The translations under genes were made by a program, and so were the position numbers. From NCBI RefSeq assembly GCF_020615385.1, contig NZ_JAJAVB010000032.1, positions 107,988 to 171,987 of the forward strand: DNA of 64,000 nt, read 5' to 3'. The notes beneath the pieces were generated by a model that searched no databases, was not told the DNA's origin, and saw nothing but the letters and a program-made list of their open reading frames with translations. Shown piece by piece: positions 56,890-64,000 of this stretch. Source of the DNA: Jiella soli (lineage in GTDB: Bacteria > Pseudomonadota > Alphaproteobacteria > Rhizobiales > Rhizobiaceae). Positions within the stretch are counted from its first letter, which is position 1, and each line of letters starts with the position of its first letter.

Positions 56890-57315
56890 TCAGGCGACAG
56901 CCGTCCCGCGCTCCTTCAAGACGGTCGCCAGCGCCATGCCCACCAGCATCGCCGGCAGGAAGACGAGCGTTCCTGGCGCAGCGAGGCCGAGTGCCGTCCA
57001 GGCAGGGCCCGGACAGAAGCCGCCGATCCCCCAGCCGATGCCGAAGATCGCGGCGCCGGACAGGAGGTCGCGGTCGATGTCGCTTCGTCTCGGGACCTGG
57101 AAGTCCGCCAGCAGCAGCGGCTTCTTGCTTCGCCAGACCAGCCGATAGCCGATGAAGGTGGTGATCGCCGCGCCGCCCATGACGAAGGCGAGGCTCGGAT
57201 CCCATGTGCCGAAGACATCGAGGAAGTTAATGACCTTGGCCGGATCGGACATGCCGGCAATAACGAGGCCGACGCCGAAGAGGAGGCCGGAGAGTAAGCC
57301 GAGGAGAATACGCAT
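56890..57315 (-). CDS. YeeE/YedE half-protein, DUF6691 type (PmpB-like)
   Basis: The 141-residue membrane protein has about four hydrophobic segments and the conserved cysteine motif GFCPGPAW. Together with the preceding gene it makes the equivalent of one full YeeE/YedE transporter, a family that moves thiosulfate or related sulfur species. It is the last gene of the sulfide operon, 12 bases after its partner. Confidence 0.9.
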   Translation of the reverse strand: MRILLGLLSGLLFGVGLVIAGMSDPAKVINFLDVFGTWDPSLAFVMGGAAITTFIGYRLVWRSKKPLLLADFQVPRRSDIDRDLLSGAAIFGIGWGIGGFCPGPAWTALGLAAPGTLVFLPAMLVGMALATVLKERGTAVA

Positions 57316-57327
57316 GGAGTTTAAATC

Positions 57328-57762
57328 TCAGACGAGGTGACGCAGGACGAGGACGGTGACGAAGGCACTCGCCATGAAGGTGAGGACGGCGACCAGCGAG
57401 CGCGGCGATAGCCGGGCGAGACCGCAGACCCCATGGCCCGAGGTGCAGCCCGAACCCATTACGGTGCCGAAGCCGACGAGGAGGCCGGCCACGGCCATGG
57501 CGGGAAGATTACCCGAAACGGTCTGGTGGACCGGTGCGCCGGTGACCGCCGCAATGAGGAAGGGAGCCGCGACGAGCCCGAGCACGAAGGCGATGCGCCA
57601 GTCCCAGTCGTCGCGGCGCATCGGCACCGCGCCGGTGGTGATGCCGGAAATGCCGGCGATCCGGCCGAACAGCGCCATCACGAGGACAGCGGAGAGGCCG
57701 ATGAGAACACCGCCGATCGTCGAGGCGTAGGGTGTGAAGGGGGTGAGGGTGTCGAGAGGCAT
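57328..57762 (-). CDS. YeeE/YedE half-protein (PmpA-like)
   Basis: The 144-residue membrane protein carries the conserved motif GSGCTSGHGVCGLARLSPRS, whose cysteines are thought to relay sulfur in YeeE/YedE proteins, and about four membrane segments. ATG 57762 is chosen because the family starts there (upstream frame lacks homology). It pairs with the DUF6691 gene downstream. Confidence 0.9.
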   Translation of the reverse strand: MPLDTLTPFTPYASTIGGVLIGLSAVLVMALFGRIAGISGITTGAVPMRRDDWDWRIAFVLGLVAAPFLIAAVTGAPVHQTVSGNLPAMAVAGLLVGFGTVMGSGCTSGHGVCGLARLSPRSLVAVLTFMASAFVTVLVLRHLV

Positions 57763-57842
57763 CGCAGTTTCCCCTGCGCGGATGTAATCTCCCTGCCGCA
57801 CCGCGCTGCGCGGCAGGAATGGTGGGATGCTGCAGAGCTGGC

Positions 57843-58064
57843 TCAGCCGGCGGCGCGGCTCCGGCAACTGCTGAGGCCGAAGAGGGCATAGGCCGGGCAG
57901 ACCCTGACGAGGGCGGTCAGCGCGAGGATGACCGCGACCGCGTAGGCAAGGTAGGTCCAGGGCGCGGCCGTGAGGGCGTATCCGGCATAGGCTGCGAAGA
58001 GCGCGAGCACGAGACGCACGATCCGGTCGGTGGTCCCGACATTGGCAGTTCGTAAGAGGGCCAT
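57843..58064 (-). CDS. DUF2892 inner-membrane protein
   Basis: The 73-residue protein has the DUF2892 pattern: NVGTTDRIVRLVLALFAAY, a second hydrophobic segment and the end motif RVCPAYALFGLSSC with two cysteines. Such proteins accompany rhodanese and sulfide genes; some are fused to rhodanese domains. ATG 58064 is chosen over an in-frame TTG at 58073. It lies 25 bases after the TauE-like gene. Confidence 0.85.
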   Translation of the reverse strand: MALLRTANVGTTDRIVRLVLALFAAYAGYALTAAPWTYLAYAVAVILALTALVRVCPAYALFGLSSCRSRAAG

Positions 58065-58089
58065 GTCTTTCAAGCTCCAGTTTCGAGGA

Positions 58090-58875
58090 TCAGAGGAAGG
58101 CCGTCGCGCTCTTGATGATCATGTAGATCGCGACGACGAAGATCAGGCCGGCAAAGGCGATGTTGAGGGCGCCTTTCTTCCCGGCGAGGAAGCGGGCGAC
58201 GAAGGCTCCGACGACGCCGCCGGCAATGCCGCCACCCACGAAGACGAAGGCGAGCGGCCAGTCGACGAAGCCGGACAGGGCGTAGTTCAACGCCGTCGTC
58301 AGGCCGAAGGCGGCCACCGCGACCAGCGAGGAGCCGATCGCGTTCAGCATCGGCATGCCGGTCGAGGCGACGAGGCCGGGGACGATCAGGAAGCCGCCGC
58401 CGATCCCGAAGAAGCCGGAAAAGGCGCCGGTGAGTCCGCCGAAGCCGAGGACCTTCGGCGCGTTCTCGCGGTTGCATTCGGCACCGGGATTGCCCTCGCG
58501 CCCGCGCCCGCGGACCATCAGCACGCCGACGACCATCATCAGGAGGGCGAAGAGGAACAGGAGCTTCTGCCCGTCAATCGCCTTGCCGAGGGTCGAACCG
58601 AGAAACGCGCCGACGATCCCGGCGACGCTGTAGACCGCGGCGCAGCGCCATTTGACATTGCCGAGCCGAGCATGGCTGACGAGGTTCGTGCCGGCATTCG
58701 CCGCCACGGCGAAGGCGCTGGTGCCGATCGCCATGTGGGCGTTGGGCACGCCGACGAGATAGACCATCAGCGGCACGGCGAGGATCGAACCGCCGCCGCC
58801 GAACAGGCCGAGGGTCAGTCCGACCAGCGAGCCGGAAAAGGCGCCCAGAAGATATTGCAGCGGTTCGAGATTCAT
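58090..58875 (-). CDS. TauE/SafE family sulfite/sulfur-anion exporter
   Basis: The 261-residue membrane protein has the two TauE/SafE repeats, each with a glycine-rich loop: LTLGLFGGGGSILAVPLMVYL and FSGFFGIGGGFLIVPGLV. About eight membrane segments are visible. In sulfide operons it likely exports sulfite produced by persulfide oxidation. ATG 58875 is chosen where homology begins; the upstream frame has none. Confidence 0.93.
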   Translation of the reverse strand: MNLEPLQYLLGAFSGSLVGLTLGLFGGGGSILAVPLMVYLVGVPNAHMAIGTSAFAVAANAGTNLVSHARLGNVKWRCAAVYSVAGIVGAFLGSTLGKAIDGQKLLFLFALLMMVVGVLMVRGRGREGNPGAECNRENAPKVLGFGGLTGAFSGFFGIGGGFLIVPGLVASTGMPMLNAIGSSLVAVAAFGLTTALNYALSGFVDWPLAFVFVGGGIAGGVVGAFVARFLAGKKGALNIAFAGLIFVVAIYMIIKSATAFL

Positions 58876-58948
58876 CGTCAGATCACGCGGTGTCGGAGGA
58901 TGTGTGGTGCAGCGATCCCGGTTGGATCGCCGCAGATCGCCGTGGCCA

Positions 58949-60637
58949 TCAGGCGGCGCCGGCCTTTTCATGTTCGGGCCTTGCCATCGGCTCGCGTCCC
59001 TTCAGCATCGCCTGCCAGTAGACCGGCGGCAGGATCTTTTCCTTTAGCAGCCAGGCGGTCTTGGAGGGCTTCAGGTCGTCGATGAACCATCTGGGGAAGC
59101 TCGGCACGCGCCGACCGCCATAAGCGAATTCGGCGAGCACGACCTTGCCGCGCTCCACGGTGAGCGGGCAGGAGCCATAGCCATCGTAGATCGCCTTGCG
59201 CGGCTCATCAATGCGGCCGAGGTCACGCAAGAGGTTCTCCGCGACCACCGGCGCCTGCTTGCGGGCAGCGGCAGCGGTCTTGGCATTCGGCGCGCTCATG
59301 ACGTCGCCGAGGCTGTAGATGTCGGGATAGCGCACATGGCGCAGCGTCGCCTGGTCGACCTCGACCCAGCCCGCCTCGTTGGCGAGTGGCGAGACACGGA
59401 TGAAGTCGGGCGCGGTCTGTGGCGGGACGACATGGATCATGTCGAACTTGCGCTCGACGATCTCCTTGTTGCCCCCGGCATCGGTCTTTTCGAACCAGGC
59501 GGTCTTCGCCGGCCCGTCGATCTTCTTGAGGTCGTGGTTGAAGGTGAGGTCGATGCCGTAGCGCTTGACGTATTCCATGAGCGCCGGGACGTAGTCCTTG
59601 ACCCCGAAGAGGACGCCGCCGGCGTTGAGAAACTCGACATTGACGTTTTCGAGGTCTCCTCGCCGCTCCCATTCGTAAGCGGAGAGGTACATCGCCTTCT
59701 GCGGAGCGCCGGCGCATTTTATCGGCATTGGCGGTTGGGTGAACAATGCCGTTCCGCCCGAGAGCGACCGGACCAGCTCCCAGGTGTAGGGAGCGAGATC
59801 GTAGCGGTAGTTCGAGGTGACGCCGTTGCGGCCGAGGGTTTGCTCCAGACCCTCGACACCGCCCCAGTTCAATTTGAGGCCCGGCGCGACGATCAGCTTC
59901 TTGTATCTGACCACCCGGCAGCCTTCGAGGATCACCGCATGCGCCTCGGGTTCGAAGGCGGCGACCGCCGCGCGGATCCACTTGACCCCGTCCGGGATCA
60001 GCGAGGCCATGTCCCTGCGGGTGTCCTCGGGCTTGAACACGCCGCCGCCGACCAACGTCCAGCCGGGCTGGTAGTAGTGGATGTCGGCCGGGTCGATGAT
60101 CGCGATGTCGAGGTCATTGGCTCGGGCGCGGAGGCTTGCCGCTGCGGCGATGCCGCCGGCGCCGCCGCCGACGATGACGATGTCGTGGCTGGTCTCGCTC
60201 GTGTCCAGGGGAACGTGCCCACCATTGGCGATACGGCGGGTGACGCCGGACATGTCGTAGCCGGCGGACTTTGCCCGTTCGAGGATCTCGGGAAGCGGCA
60301 TCCGACCAGCCTGAGACAGCGACCACAGCGTGGTCGAGCGGGTCCCCGAGCGGCAGAAGGCGACGACCGGCTTCGGCAGTTCCTCGAGGGTCGCGCCGAA
60401 CCTTGCCGCGTCCTCGTCCGACACCTTGCCCGTCTCGACGGGAAGGTAACGCGCCTCCATGCCAGCTGCTGTCGCTGCCGCCTCGATCTCCGCGAAGGTC
60501 GGCTGATCTCCGCCTTCGCCGTCGGGGCGGTTGGCGATGATCGCGCGGAAGCCGGCGGACTTCAGGCCGGGGATCTCCTCCGGCCGGACCTGATCGCGCA
60601 CGGCGATCTGGGGTGTGAGTTTCTTGGCCTCTGACAT
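58949..60637 (-). CDS. Sulfide:quinone oxidoreductase fused to DUF442 phosphatase-like domain
   Basis: The 562-residue protein has an N-terminal DUF442 (TIGR01244) domain with the phosphatase/rhodanese-like loop C95-R-S-G-T-R100, then an SQR module with the FAD motif GGGAGG (157-162), HYYQPGWTLVGGG and PPMPIKCAGAPQK, in which the cysteine is the redox-active one of type II (SQOR-like) enzymes. It oxidises sulfide to persulfide with electrons going to quinone; the DUF442 cysteine could accept or pass on the sulfane sulfur. Confidence 0.93.
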   Translation of the reverse strand: MSEAKKLTPQIAVRDQVRPEEIPGLKSAGFRAIIANRPDGEGGDQPTFAEIEAAATAAGMEARYLPVETGKVSDEDAARFGATLEELPKPVVAFCRSGTRSTTLWSLSQAGRMPLPEILERAKSAGYDMSGVTRRIANGGHVPLDTSETSHDIVIVGGGAGGIAAAASLRARANDLDIAIIDPADIHYYQPGWTLVGGGVFKPEDTRRDMASLIPDGVKWIRAAVAAFEPEAHAVILEGCRVVRYKKLIVAPGLKLNWGGVEGLEQTLGRNGVTSNYRYDLAPYTWELVRSLSGGTALFTQPPMPIKCAGAPQKAMYLSAYEWERRGDLENVNVEFLNAGGVLFGVKDYVPALMEYVKRYGIDLTFNHDLKKIDGPAKTAWFEKTDAGGNKEIVERKFDMIHVVPPQTAPDFIRVSPLANEAGWVEVDQATLRHVRYPDIYSLGDVMSAPNAKTAAAARKQAPVVAENLLRDLGRIDEPRKAIYDGYGSCPLTVERGKVVLAEFAYGGRRVPSFPRWFIDDLKPSKTAWLLKEKILPPVYWQAMLKGREPMARPEHEKAGAA

Positions 60638-60754
60638 GAGAGTCTCCCTTTTTATCCGTTGTTCTTCGATCTCGACGTCACGTCTTCTGCGGCGAGCGCC
60701 TCTTCCCCGCGCGCCGCATCTCCCGGCGGCTCACGCCGGTCTTTGCCTTCCCGG

Positions 60755-61189
60755 TCAGCTTGGCTCGGCGAGGGCTGCCGCCTTTTGCGGACGATCGGGA
60801 TCGCCATCGGTACCTGCGGAGGGGCCGACCTTCGCGAAGACGGCGGCCGTGATCGGCACGACGGGCCTGCGTTCCATGGCGGGTGAGCGACCCGGCACAG
60901 CCGTGTTGCACAGGAGATTGAGGACCCGCTCCACCCGTTCGTCCGTCAGCCGGTAGAACACCTGCTTGGCCTGCCGCCGCGGCGCGATCAGGCCGGCCTT
61001 TCGCAGGTCGGTCAGCTGCTGGGACAGGGACGGTTGCTGCAGGCCGAGATCGGTCTCGAGTTCGCCAACCGAGCGTTCGCCGGCGGCAAGGTGACAGACG
61101 ATCGCCAGCCGCGCGGGGTGGCTCAGCCGCTTGAAGAGGTCGGCGGTTTCAAGGATCGGCTCACTGTCGATCCGCGGAGGCGTCTCCAT
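60755..61189 (-). CDS. bigR: ArsR-family regulator, BigR/SqrR-like persulfide sensor
   Basis: The 144-residue winged-helix repressor has LFKRLSHPARLAIVCHLAAGERSVGELE and recognition helix QQPSLSQQLTDLRKAGLI. Cysteines C33 and C95 sit at places equivalent to the two redox cysteines of BigR and SqrR, which form a tetrasulfide bridge on exposure to persulfide and release DNA. The C-terminal 45 residues are a non-conserved tail. ATG 61189 overlaps the stop of the upstream peroxiredoxin gene by one base (TGATG). It precedes the SQR gene by 117 bases. Confidence 0.9.
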   Translation of the reverse strand: METPPRIDSEPILETADLFKRLSHPARLAIVCHLAAGERSVGELETDLGLQQPSLSQQLTDLRKAGLIAPRRQAKQVFYRLTDERVERVLNLLCNTAVPGRSPAMERRPVVPITAAVFAKVGPSAGTDGDPDRPQKAAALAEPS

Positions 61190-61830
61190 CACTCCGACGC
61201 CTCCAGCTTGCGGGTGCGATAGAGCCAGTCGGAGACGCCGAGACCGTCTTCGCGAACCATGTCCGCGAAATCGATAATCTCTTCGCCGGGCTGCCAGCCT
61301 TCGGGGGTGGCGACGTCGTGGCTGTCGGAAAGTTGCAAGGCGCGGACGGTGCGCAGGATTTCGGCGACGGAGCGCCCGGTGGACATCGGATAGAAGGACG
61401 ACATCCTGACGATCCCCTGCGGATCGATGATGAAGAGGCCGCGCACCGTCGCGCTGGTGCCGGCGGCTGCGTCCAGCATGCCGAAAGCCTTCGCGATCGC
61501 CATCGACGGGTCCTCGCCGACCGGGAAGGGGACCTTCAGGGCGAAGCGTTCCTCGATCGCCCGGACCCAGGCGAGATGCGAGAACAGGCTATCGACGGAG
61601 AGGCCGAGGAGATCGCAGCCGATCGCATCGAACGTCTCCGCGGCCTTGGCGAAGGCGACGAACTCGGACGTGCAGACCGGGGTGAAATCCGCCGGGTGGG
61701 AGAAGAAGACGAGCCACCGGCCGCGATGATCCGACAGCCTGACCTCGCCCTTGGTGGAGCGGCAGGAGAAGTCCGGCGCGACGTCGCCGATGCGCGGCTG
61801 GTGCTGGGGCTTGGAGGCGGGGTCCGACAT
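61189..61830 (-). CDS. Peroxiredoxin, Prx6 (1-Cys) type, minus-strand copy
   Basis: The 213-residue peroxiredoxin has the peroxidatic C53 in HPADFTPVCTSE and the Prx6-type long C-terminal domain. Besides C53 there are C23 and C72 but no conserved resolving cysteine, which suits a 1-Cys mechanism. First gene of the sulfide operon, it may detoxify peroxides formed during sulfide oxidation or reduce persulfides. It is 49% or less alike to its divergent partner by eye, so it is not a recent duplicate. Confidence 0.92.
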   Translation of the reverse strand: MSDPASKPQHQPRIGDVAPDFSCRSTKGEVRLSDHRGRWLVFFSHPADFTPVCTSEFVAFAKAAETFDAIGCDLLGLSVDSLFSHLAWVRAIEERFALKVPFPVGEDPSMAIAKAFGMLDAAAGTSATVRGLFIIDPQGIVRMSSFYPMSTGRSVAEILRTVRALQLSDSHDVATPEGWQPGEEIIDFADMVREDGLGVSDWLYRTRKLEASE

Positions 61831-61855
61831 GCGATCTCCATCAGTTCGATTTCAA

Positions 61856-61867
61856 AATATGCATATT
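61856..61867 (-). promoter_or_regulatory. Palindromic operator over the sulfide-operon promoter
   Basis: AATATGCATATT is a perfect 12-bp palindrome. It overlaps the -10 (TATTTT, 61859-61854) of a minus-strand promoter whose -35 TTGACA is at 61881-61876 with a 16-base spacer. This is a likely site for the ArsR-type repressor encoded in the operon. Confidence 0.6.
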
Positions 61868-61874
61868 ATACCTC

Positions 61875-61904
61875 TTGTCAATATACCATATCGTAATCTA
61901 TATG
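61875..61904 (+). promoter_or_regulatory. Divergent plus-strand promoter with overlapping inverted repeat
   Basis: TTGTCA (61875-61880) and CTATAT (61898-61903) with a 17-base spacer form a plus-strand promoter for the second peroxiredoxin gene. CATAT (61887-61891) and ATATG (61900-61904) form an inverted repeat covering the spacer and -10. The -35 element overlaps that of the opposite promoter. The remaining leader to 62137 shows no further clear element. Confidence 0.55.
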
Positions 61905-62137
61905 CGGGGTGCCGATGATAATTCATGCCGCAGAGGCCAGAGGCAGGGTTGAGCGGGTGGGAATCGTATAAATATTCTGCAAGTGAAAGGCCGTTATCCG
62001 TCCGGCGGACGGGAAATGCCGGCGATCGACTGCTGCCTGAATCGCGAGATGCCGGTTACGCGGCTCTTGGCCCGTCGCGAGGGTCGCCCCGTGCCGCTTC
62101 GGCGGACCAACCACGACAGACGAAAGGACGATGTAAG

Positions 62138-62776
62138 ATGTCACTGAGGATCGGAGACACAGCACCCGATTTCGAGATCGAGACCACGCAGGGCCGCATT
62201 CGCTTCCATGACTGGGCGAACGGATCCTGGGTCTTCTTCTTCTCCCATCCGGCGGACTTCACCCCGGTCTGTACGACTGAAATGGGTCGGACGGCTCAGC
62301 TTGCGCCGGAATTCGAAAAGCGTGGCGTCAAACCGCTCGGCCTGTCGACCGACAGCGTCAAGGAGCATCTCGCCTGGATCTCCGACGTCGACGCGACACA
62401 GAATACGACGCTGACCTTTCCGATCGTCGCCGACAAGGACAAGAAGGTCGCCGAGCTCTACGGCATGATCCATCCGGGCGAGGACGATACGGCGGCGGTG
62501 AGAACCGTCTTCCTGATCGATCCCAAGATGAAGATCCGCCTGACCATGGCCTATCCGATGACGGTCGGTCGGAACTTCTCCGAAATCCTCAGGGCGATCG
62601 ACGCGCTGCAGCTGACGGACCGGATGTCCGTCGCCTGTCCGGCGGACTGGAAGCCGGGGGACAGGGTGATCATCCGCCCGTCGCTGTCGGACGAAGAGGC
62701 GAAGCGGCAGTTTCCGCAGGGCTTCGAGACGCTGCGGCCTTATCTCAGGCTGACCGATGTCGGCACCGCCGACTGA
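62138..62776 (+). CDS. Peroxiredoxin, Prx6 type, plus-strand copy
   Basis: The 212-residue peroxiredoxin has C45 in HPADFTPVCTTE, a second cysteine in SVACPADWKPGD and the Prx6 C-terminal domain (PQGFETLRPYLRLT). It is transcribed away from the first peroxiredoxin from the shared promoter region and precedes the persulfide dioxygenase gene by 154 bases. Action on H2O2 or organic peroxides is expected; a role with hydropersulfides is an inference from location. Confidence 0.93.
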   Translation: MSLRIGDTAPDFEIETTQGRIRFHDWANGSWVFFFSHPADFTPVCTTEMGRTAQLAPEFEKRGVKPLGLSTDSVKEHLAWISDVDATQNTTLTFPIVADKDKKVAELYGMIHPGEDDTAAVRTVFLIDPKMKIRLTMAYPMTVGRNFSEILRAIDALQLTDRMSVACPADWKPGDRVIIRPSLSDEEAKRQFPQGFETLRPYLRLTDVGTAD

Positions 62777-62787
62777 CGAGCATCAGG

Positions 62788-62821
62788 CCGACGCCGCCGC
62801 GCCCGGAGCGGGCGGCGTCGG
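62788..62821 (+). other. Intercistronic hairpin between peroxiredoxin and dioxygenase genes
   Basis: CCGACGCCGCC (62788-62798) pairs perfectly with GGCGGCGTCGG (62811-62821), an 11-bp stem with a 12-base loop. No T tract follows, so partial termination or mRNA processing is more likely than full termination. Confidence 0.6.
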
Positions 62822-62930
62822 AAATGACGCCCGCGAGCGGGCGCAGATGGGCTCTGCCGGCCCTTGGCCGCCGAACGGGTCAGGAAATCCGGCGAGCATC
62901 CCACAGAACGACAAGGAGGAGGAAGTTACG

Positions 62931-63815
62931 ATGGCCTACCCCGTCCATCTCGACGTGAAGCCGAAGGTCAAGGGATTCTTCGACCCGGCGACCAACACGA
63001 TCAGCTATGTCGTAAAGGATCCGGCATCCGATGCCTGCGCCATCGTCGATTCCGTCATGGATATCGACTATGCGGCCGGCCGCATCAGCTACACCCATGC
63101 CGACGAGATCATCGCCTATGTCAGGTCCGAGGGTCTCAAGGTCGAGTGGCTGATCGAGACGCATGTTCATGCCGATCACCTCTCGGCCGCGCCTTACATC
63201 CAGGAGAAGCTCGGCGGCAAGCTCGGCATCGGCCGCAACATCACGGTCGTCCAGGACACCTTCGGCAAGATCTTCAACGAAGGGACAAAGTTCCAGCGCG
63301 ACGGCTCGCAGTTCGACCGGCTGTTCGACGACGGCGACATCTATTCGGTCGGCGAGATGGCCTGCGTGGCAATTCACACGCCCGGCCATACCCCCGCCTG
63401 CATGACCCATGTGATGGGCGACGCCGCCTTCGTAGGCGATACGCTGTTCATGCCCGATGGTGGCTCGGCGCGCGCCGACTTTCCGGGCGGCGACGCCGGC
63501 ACGCTCTACGACTCGATCCAGAAGGTGCTCGCTCTGCCGGACGAGACGCGGCTGTTCATGTGTCACGACTACGCTCCCAACGGCCGCGAAATCCGTTGGG
63601 AGACCACCGTCGGCGAGGAAAGGAAGCACAACATCCATGTCGGCGGCGGCAAGGCGAAAGAGGAATTCGTCAAATACCGCACCGAGCGAGATGCGACGCT
63701 GGGCATGCCGAAGCTGATCATCCCGTCGCTGCAGGTGAACATGAAGGCGGGCGCGCTGCCCGAGCCGGAAGACAACGGCATGCGCTATCTGAAGGTCCCC
63801 ATCGGGGCGCTGTAA
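62931..63815 (+). CDS. Persulfide dioxygenase, ETHE1/Blh-like MBL-fold protein
   Basis: The 294-residue metallo-beta-lactamase-fold enzyme oxidises glutathione persulfide to sulfite. It has H78-x-H80-x-D82-H83 (THVHADHLSA), HTPGHTPACMTHVMG, the ETHE1-type GDTLFMPDGGSARADFPGGDA and FMCHDYAPNGREI. Unlike the BigR-operon Blh proteins it lacks a DUF442 domain, which in this locus is fused to SQR instead. An excellent AAGGAGGAGG precedes ATG 62931. Confidence 0.93.
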   Translation: MAYPVHLDVKPKVKGFFDPATNTISYVVKDPASDACAIVDSVMDIDYAAGRISYTHADEIIAYVRSEGLKVEWLIETHVHADHLSAAPYIQEKLGGKLGIGRNITVVQDTFGKIFNEGTKFQRDGSQFDRLFDDGDIYSVGEMACVAIHTPGHTPACMTHVMGDAAFVGDTLFMPDGGSARADFPGGDAGTLYDSIQKVLALPDETRLFMCHDYAPNGREIRWETTVGEERKHNIHVGGGKAKEEFVKYRTERDATLGMPKLIIPSLQVNMKAGALPEPEDNGMRYLKVPIGAL

Positions 63816-63848
63816 AGCTCCTCGGGACCGGCCGAGACGCTGGAAAAT

Positions 63849-63880
63849 GGTCGCTGCGGGTCACGTGATCCGCAGCGATC
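63849..63880 (+). terminator. Hairpin after the persulfide dioxygenase gene
   Basis: CGCTGCGG (63852-63859) pairs with CCGCAGCG (63870-63877), extended by about two more pairs. No T tract follows, so it is a weak terminator or an mRNA 3' end structure. Confidence 0.4.
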
Positions 63881-63950
63881 GTCATGTGAGAGAGGACGAT
63901 CCTGAGCGTTCCGGCCGGGCCGGATTTGAGGGGGACGGACACCAAGGCCG

Positions 63951-63989
63951 TTGACAGGAACCTCGCCAGCTTATCTGATGTCAGACAAG
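63951..63989 (+). promoter_or_regulatory. Promoter and operator-like palindrome for a gene beyond the window
   Basis: TTGACA (63951-63956), a 17-base spacer and TCTGAT (63974-63979) form a plus-strand promoter. The palindrome TCTGATGTCAGA (63974-63985), flanked by CTT and AAG, overlaps the -10 and resembles GntR-family (FadR-type) operators. Confidence 0.5.
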
Positions 63990-64000
63990 TCAGCCTCGGG

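Overview
The window is a GC-rich, gene-dense chromosomal segment from an alphaproteobacterium, most likely of the order Hyphomicrobiales (Rhizobiales). Pointers are the suf operon layout with an Irr/ICE-type iron box, a FixK-type regulator without Fe-S cysteines, a dispersed palindromic repeat typical of that order, a ROSE-like leader before hsp20, and the sulfide (BigR-type) operon. The family cannot be fixed from sequence alone. No rRNA, tRNA, CRISPR array, transposase or prophage gene was seen.

Region 1 (1-13.6 kb) is housekeeping: the class A penicillin-binding protein mrcA, prfB with a programmed +1 frameshift, an M23 endopeptidase-like protein, a ferritin-like DUF455 protein with a Bcp peroxiredoxin, a large AsmA-like envelope protein, tyrS, anmK and an alpha/beta hydrolase.

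Region 2 (13.6-23.7 kb) is the Fe-S cluster assembly operon: cysteine desulfurase, sufB, a 69-residue coiled-coil protein, sufC, sufD, sufS, sufT, a VOC protein, sufA and a TfoX-like protein. Its leader carries a sigma70-like promoter, an ICE motif over the predicted start site and two hairpins, the first of which looks like an attenuator. mazG and a flavodoxin-fold quinone reductase follow on the other strand.

Region 3 (23.7-52.7 kb) is the most interesting part. It holds a complete N-type ATPase operon (atpDCQRBEFAG), ppk2, a polyhydroxyalkanoate synthase with a possible phasin, a membrane-domain-only ABC protein, a FixK-like regulator, a HAD-HerA fusion, a P2-type cation ATPase, an AI-2E family permease, an alcohol dehydrogenase, hsp20, a second-type ftsH, a conserved orphan and a YhiI-RbbA-YhhJ-like exporter. 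Seven near-perfect FNR/FixK boxes (TTGAY-N4-RTCAA) lie only between genes here, at plausible distances from the starts. I read this as a low-oxygen energy-conservation and stress island run by the FixK-like protein encoded inside it, which in turn has a FixJ-like site upstream.

Region 4 (52.7-56.9 kb) is an envelope module: a Tat-dependent DsbA-like protein and an L,D-transpeptidase lipoprotein, divergent from an OmpR-type two-component system and a methyltransferase. A perfect PmrA/QseB-type direct repeat sits between the divergent operons.

Region 5 (56.9-64 kb) is a sulfide/persulfide detoxification locus. A minus-strand operon (peroxiredoxin, ArsR-type persulfide sensor, sulfide:quinone reductase fused to a phosphatase-like domain, TauE/SafE, DUF2892, two YeeE/YedE half-proteins) faces a second peroxiredoxin and an ETHE1-like persulfide dioxygenase. 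The two sides share a compact AT-rich divergent promoter with two palindromes. The last bases hold a promoter and operator-like palindrome for a gene beyond the window.
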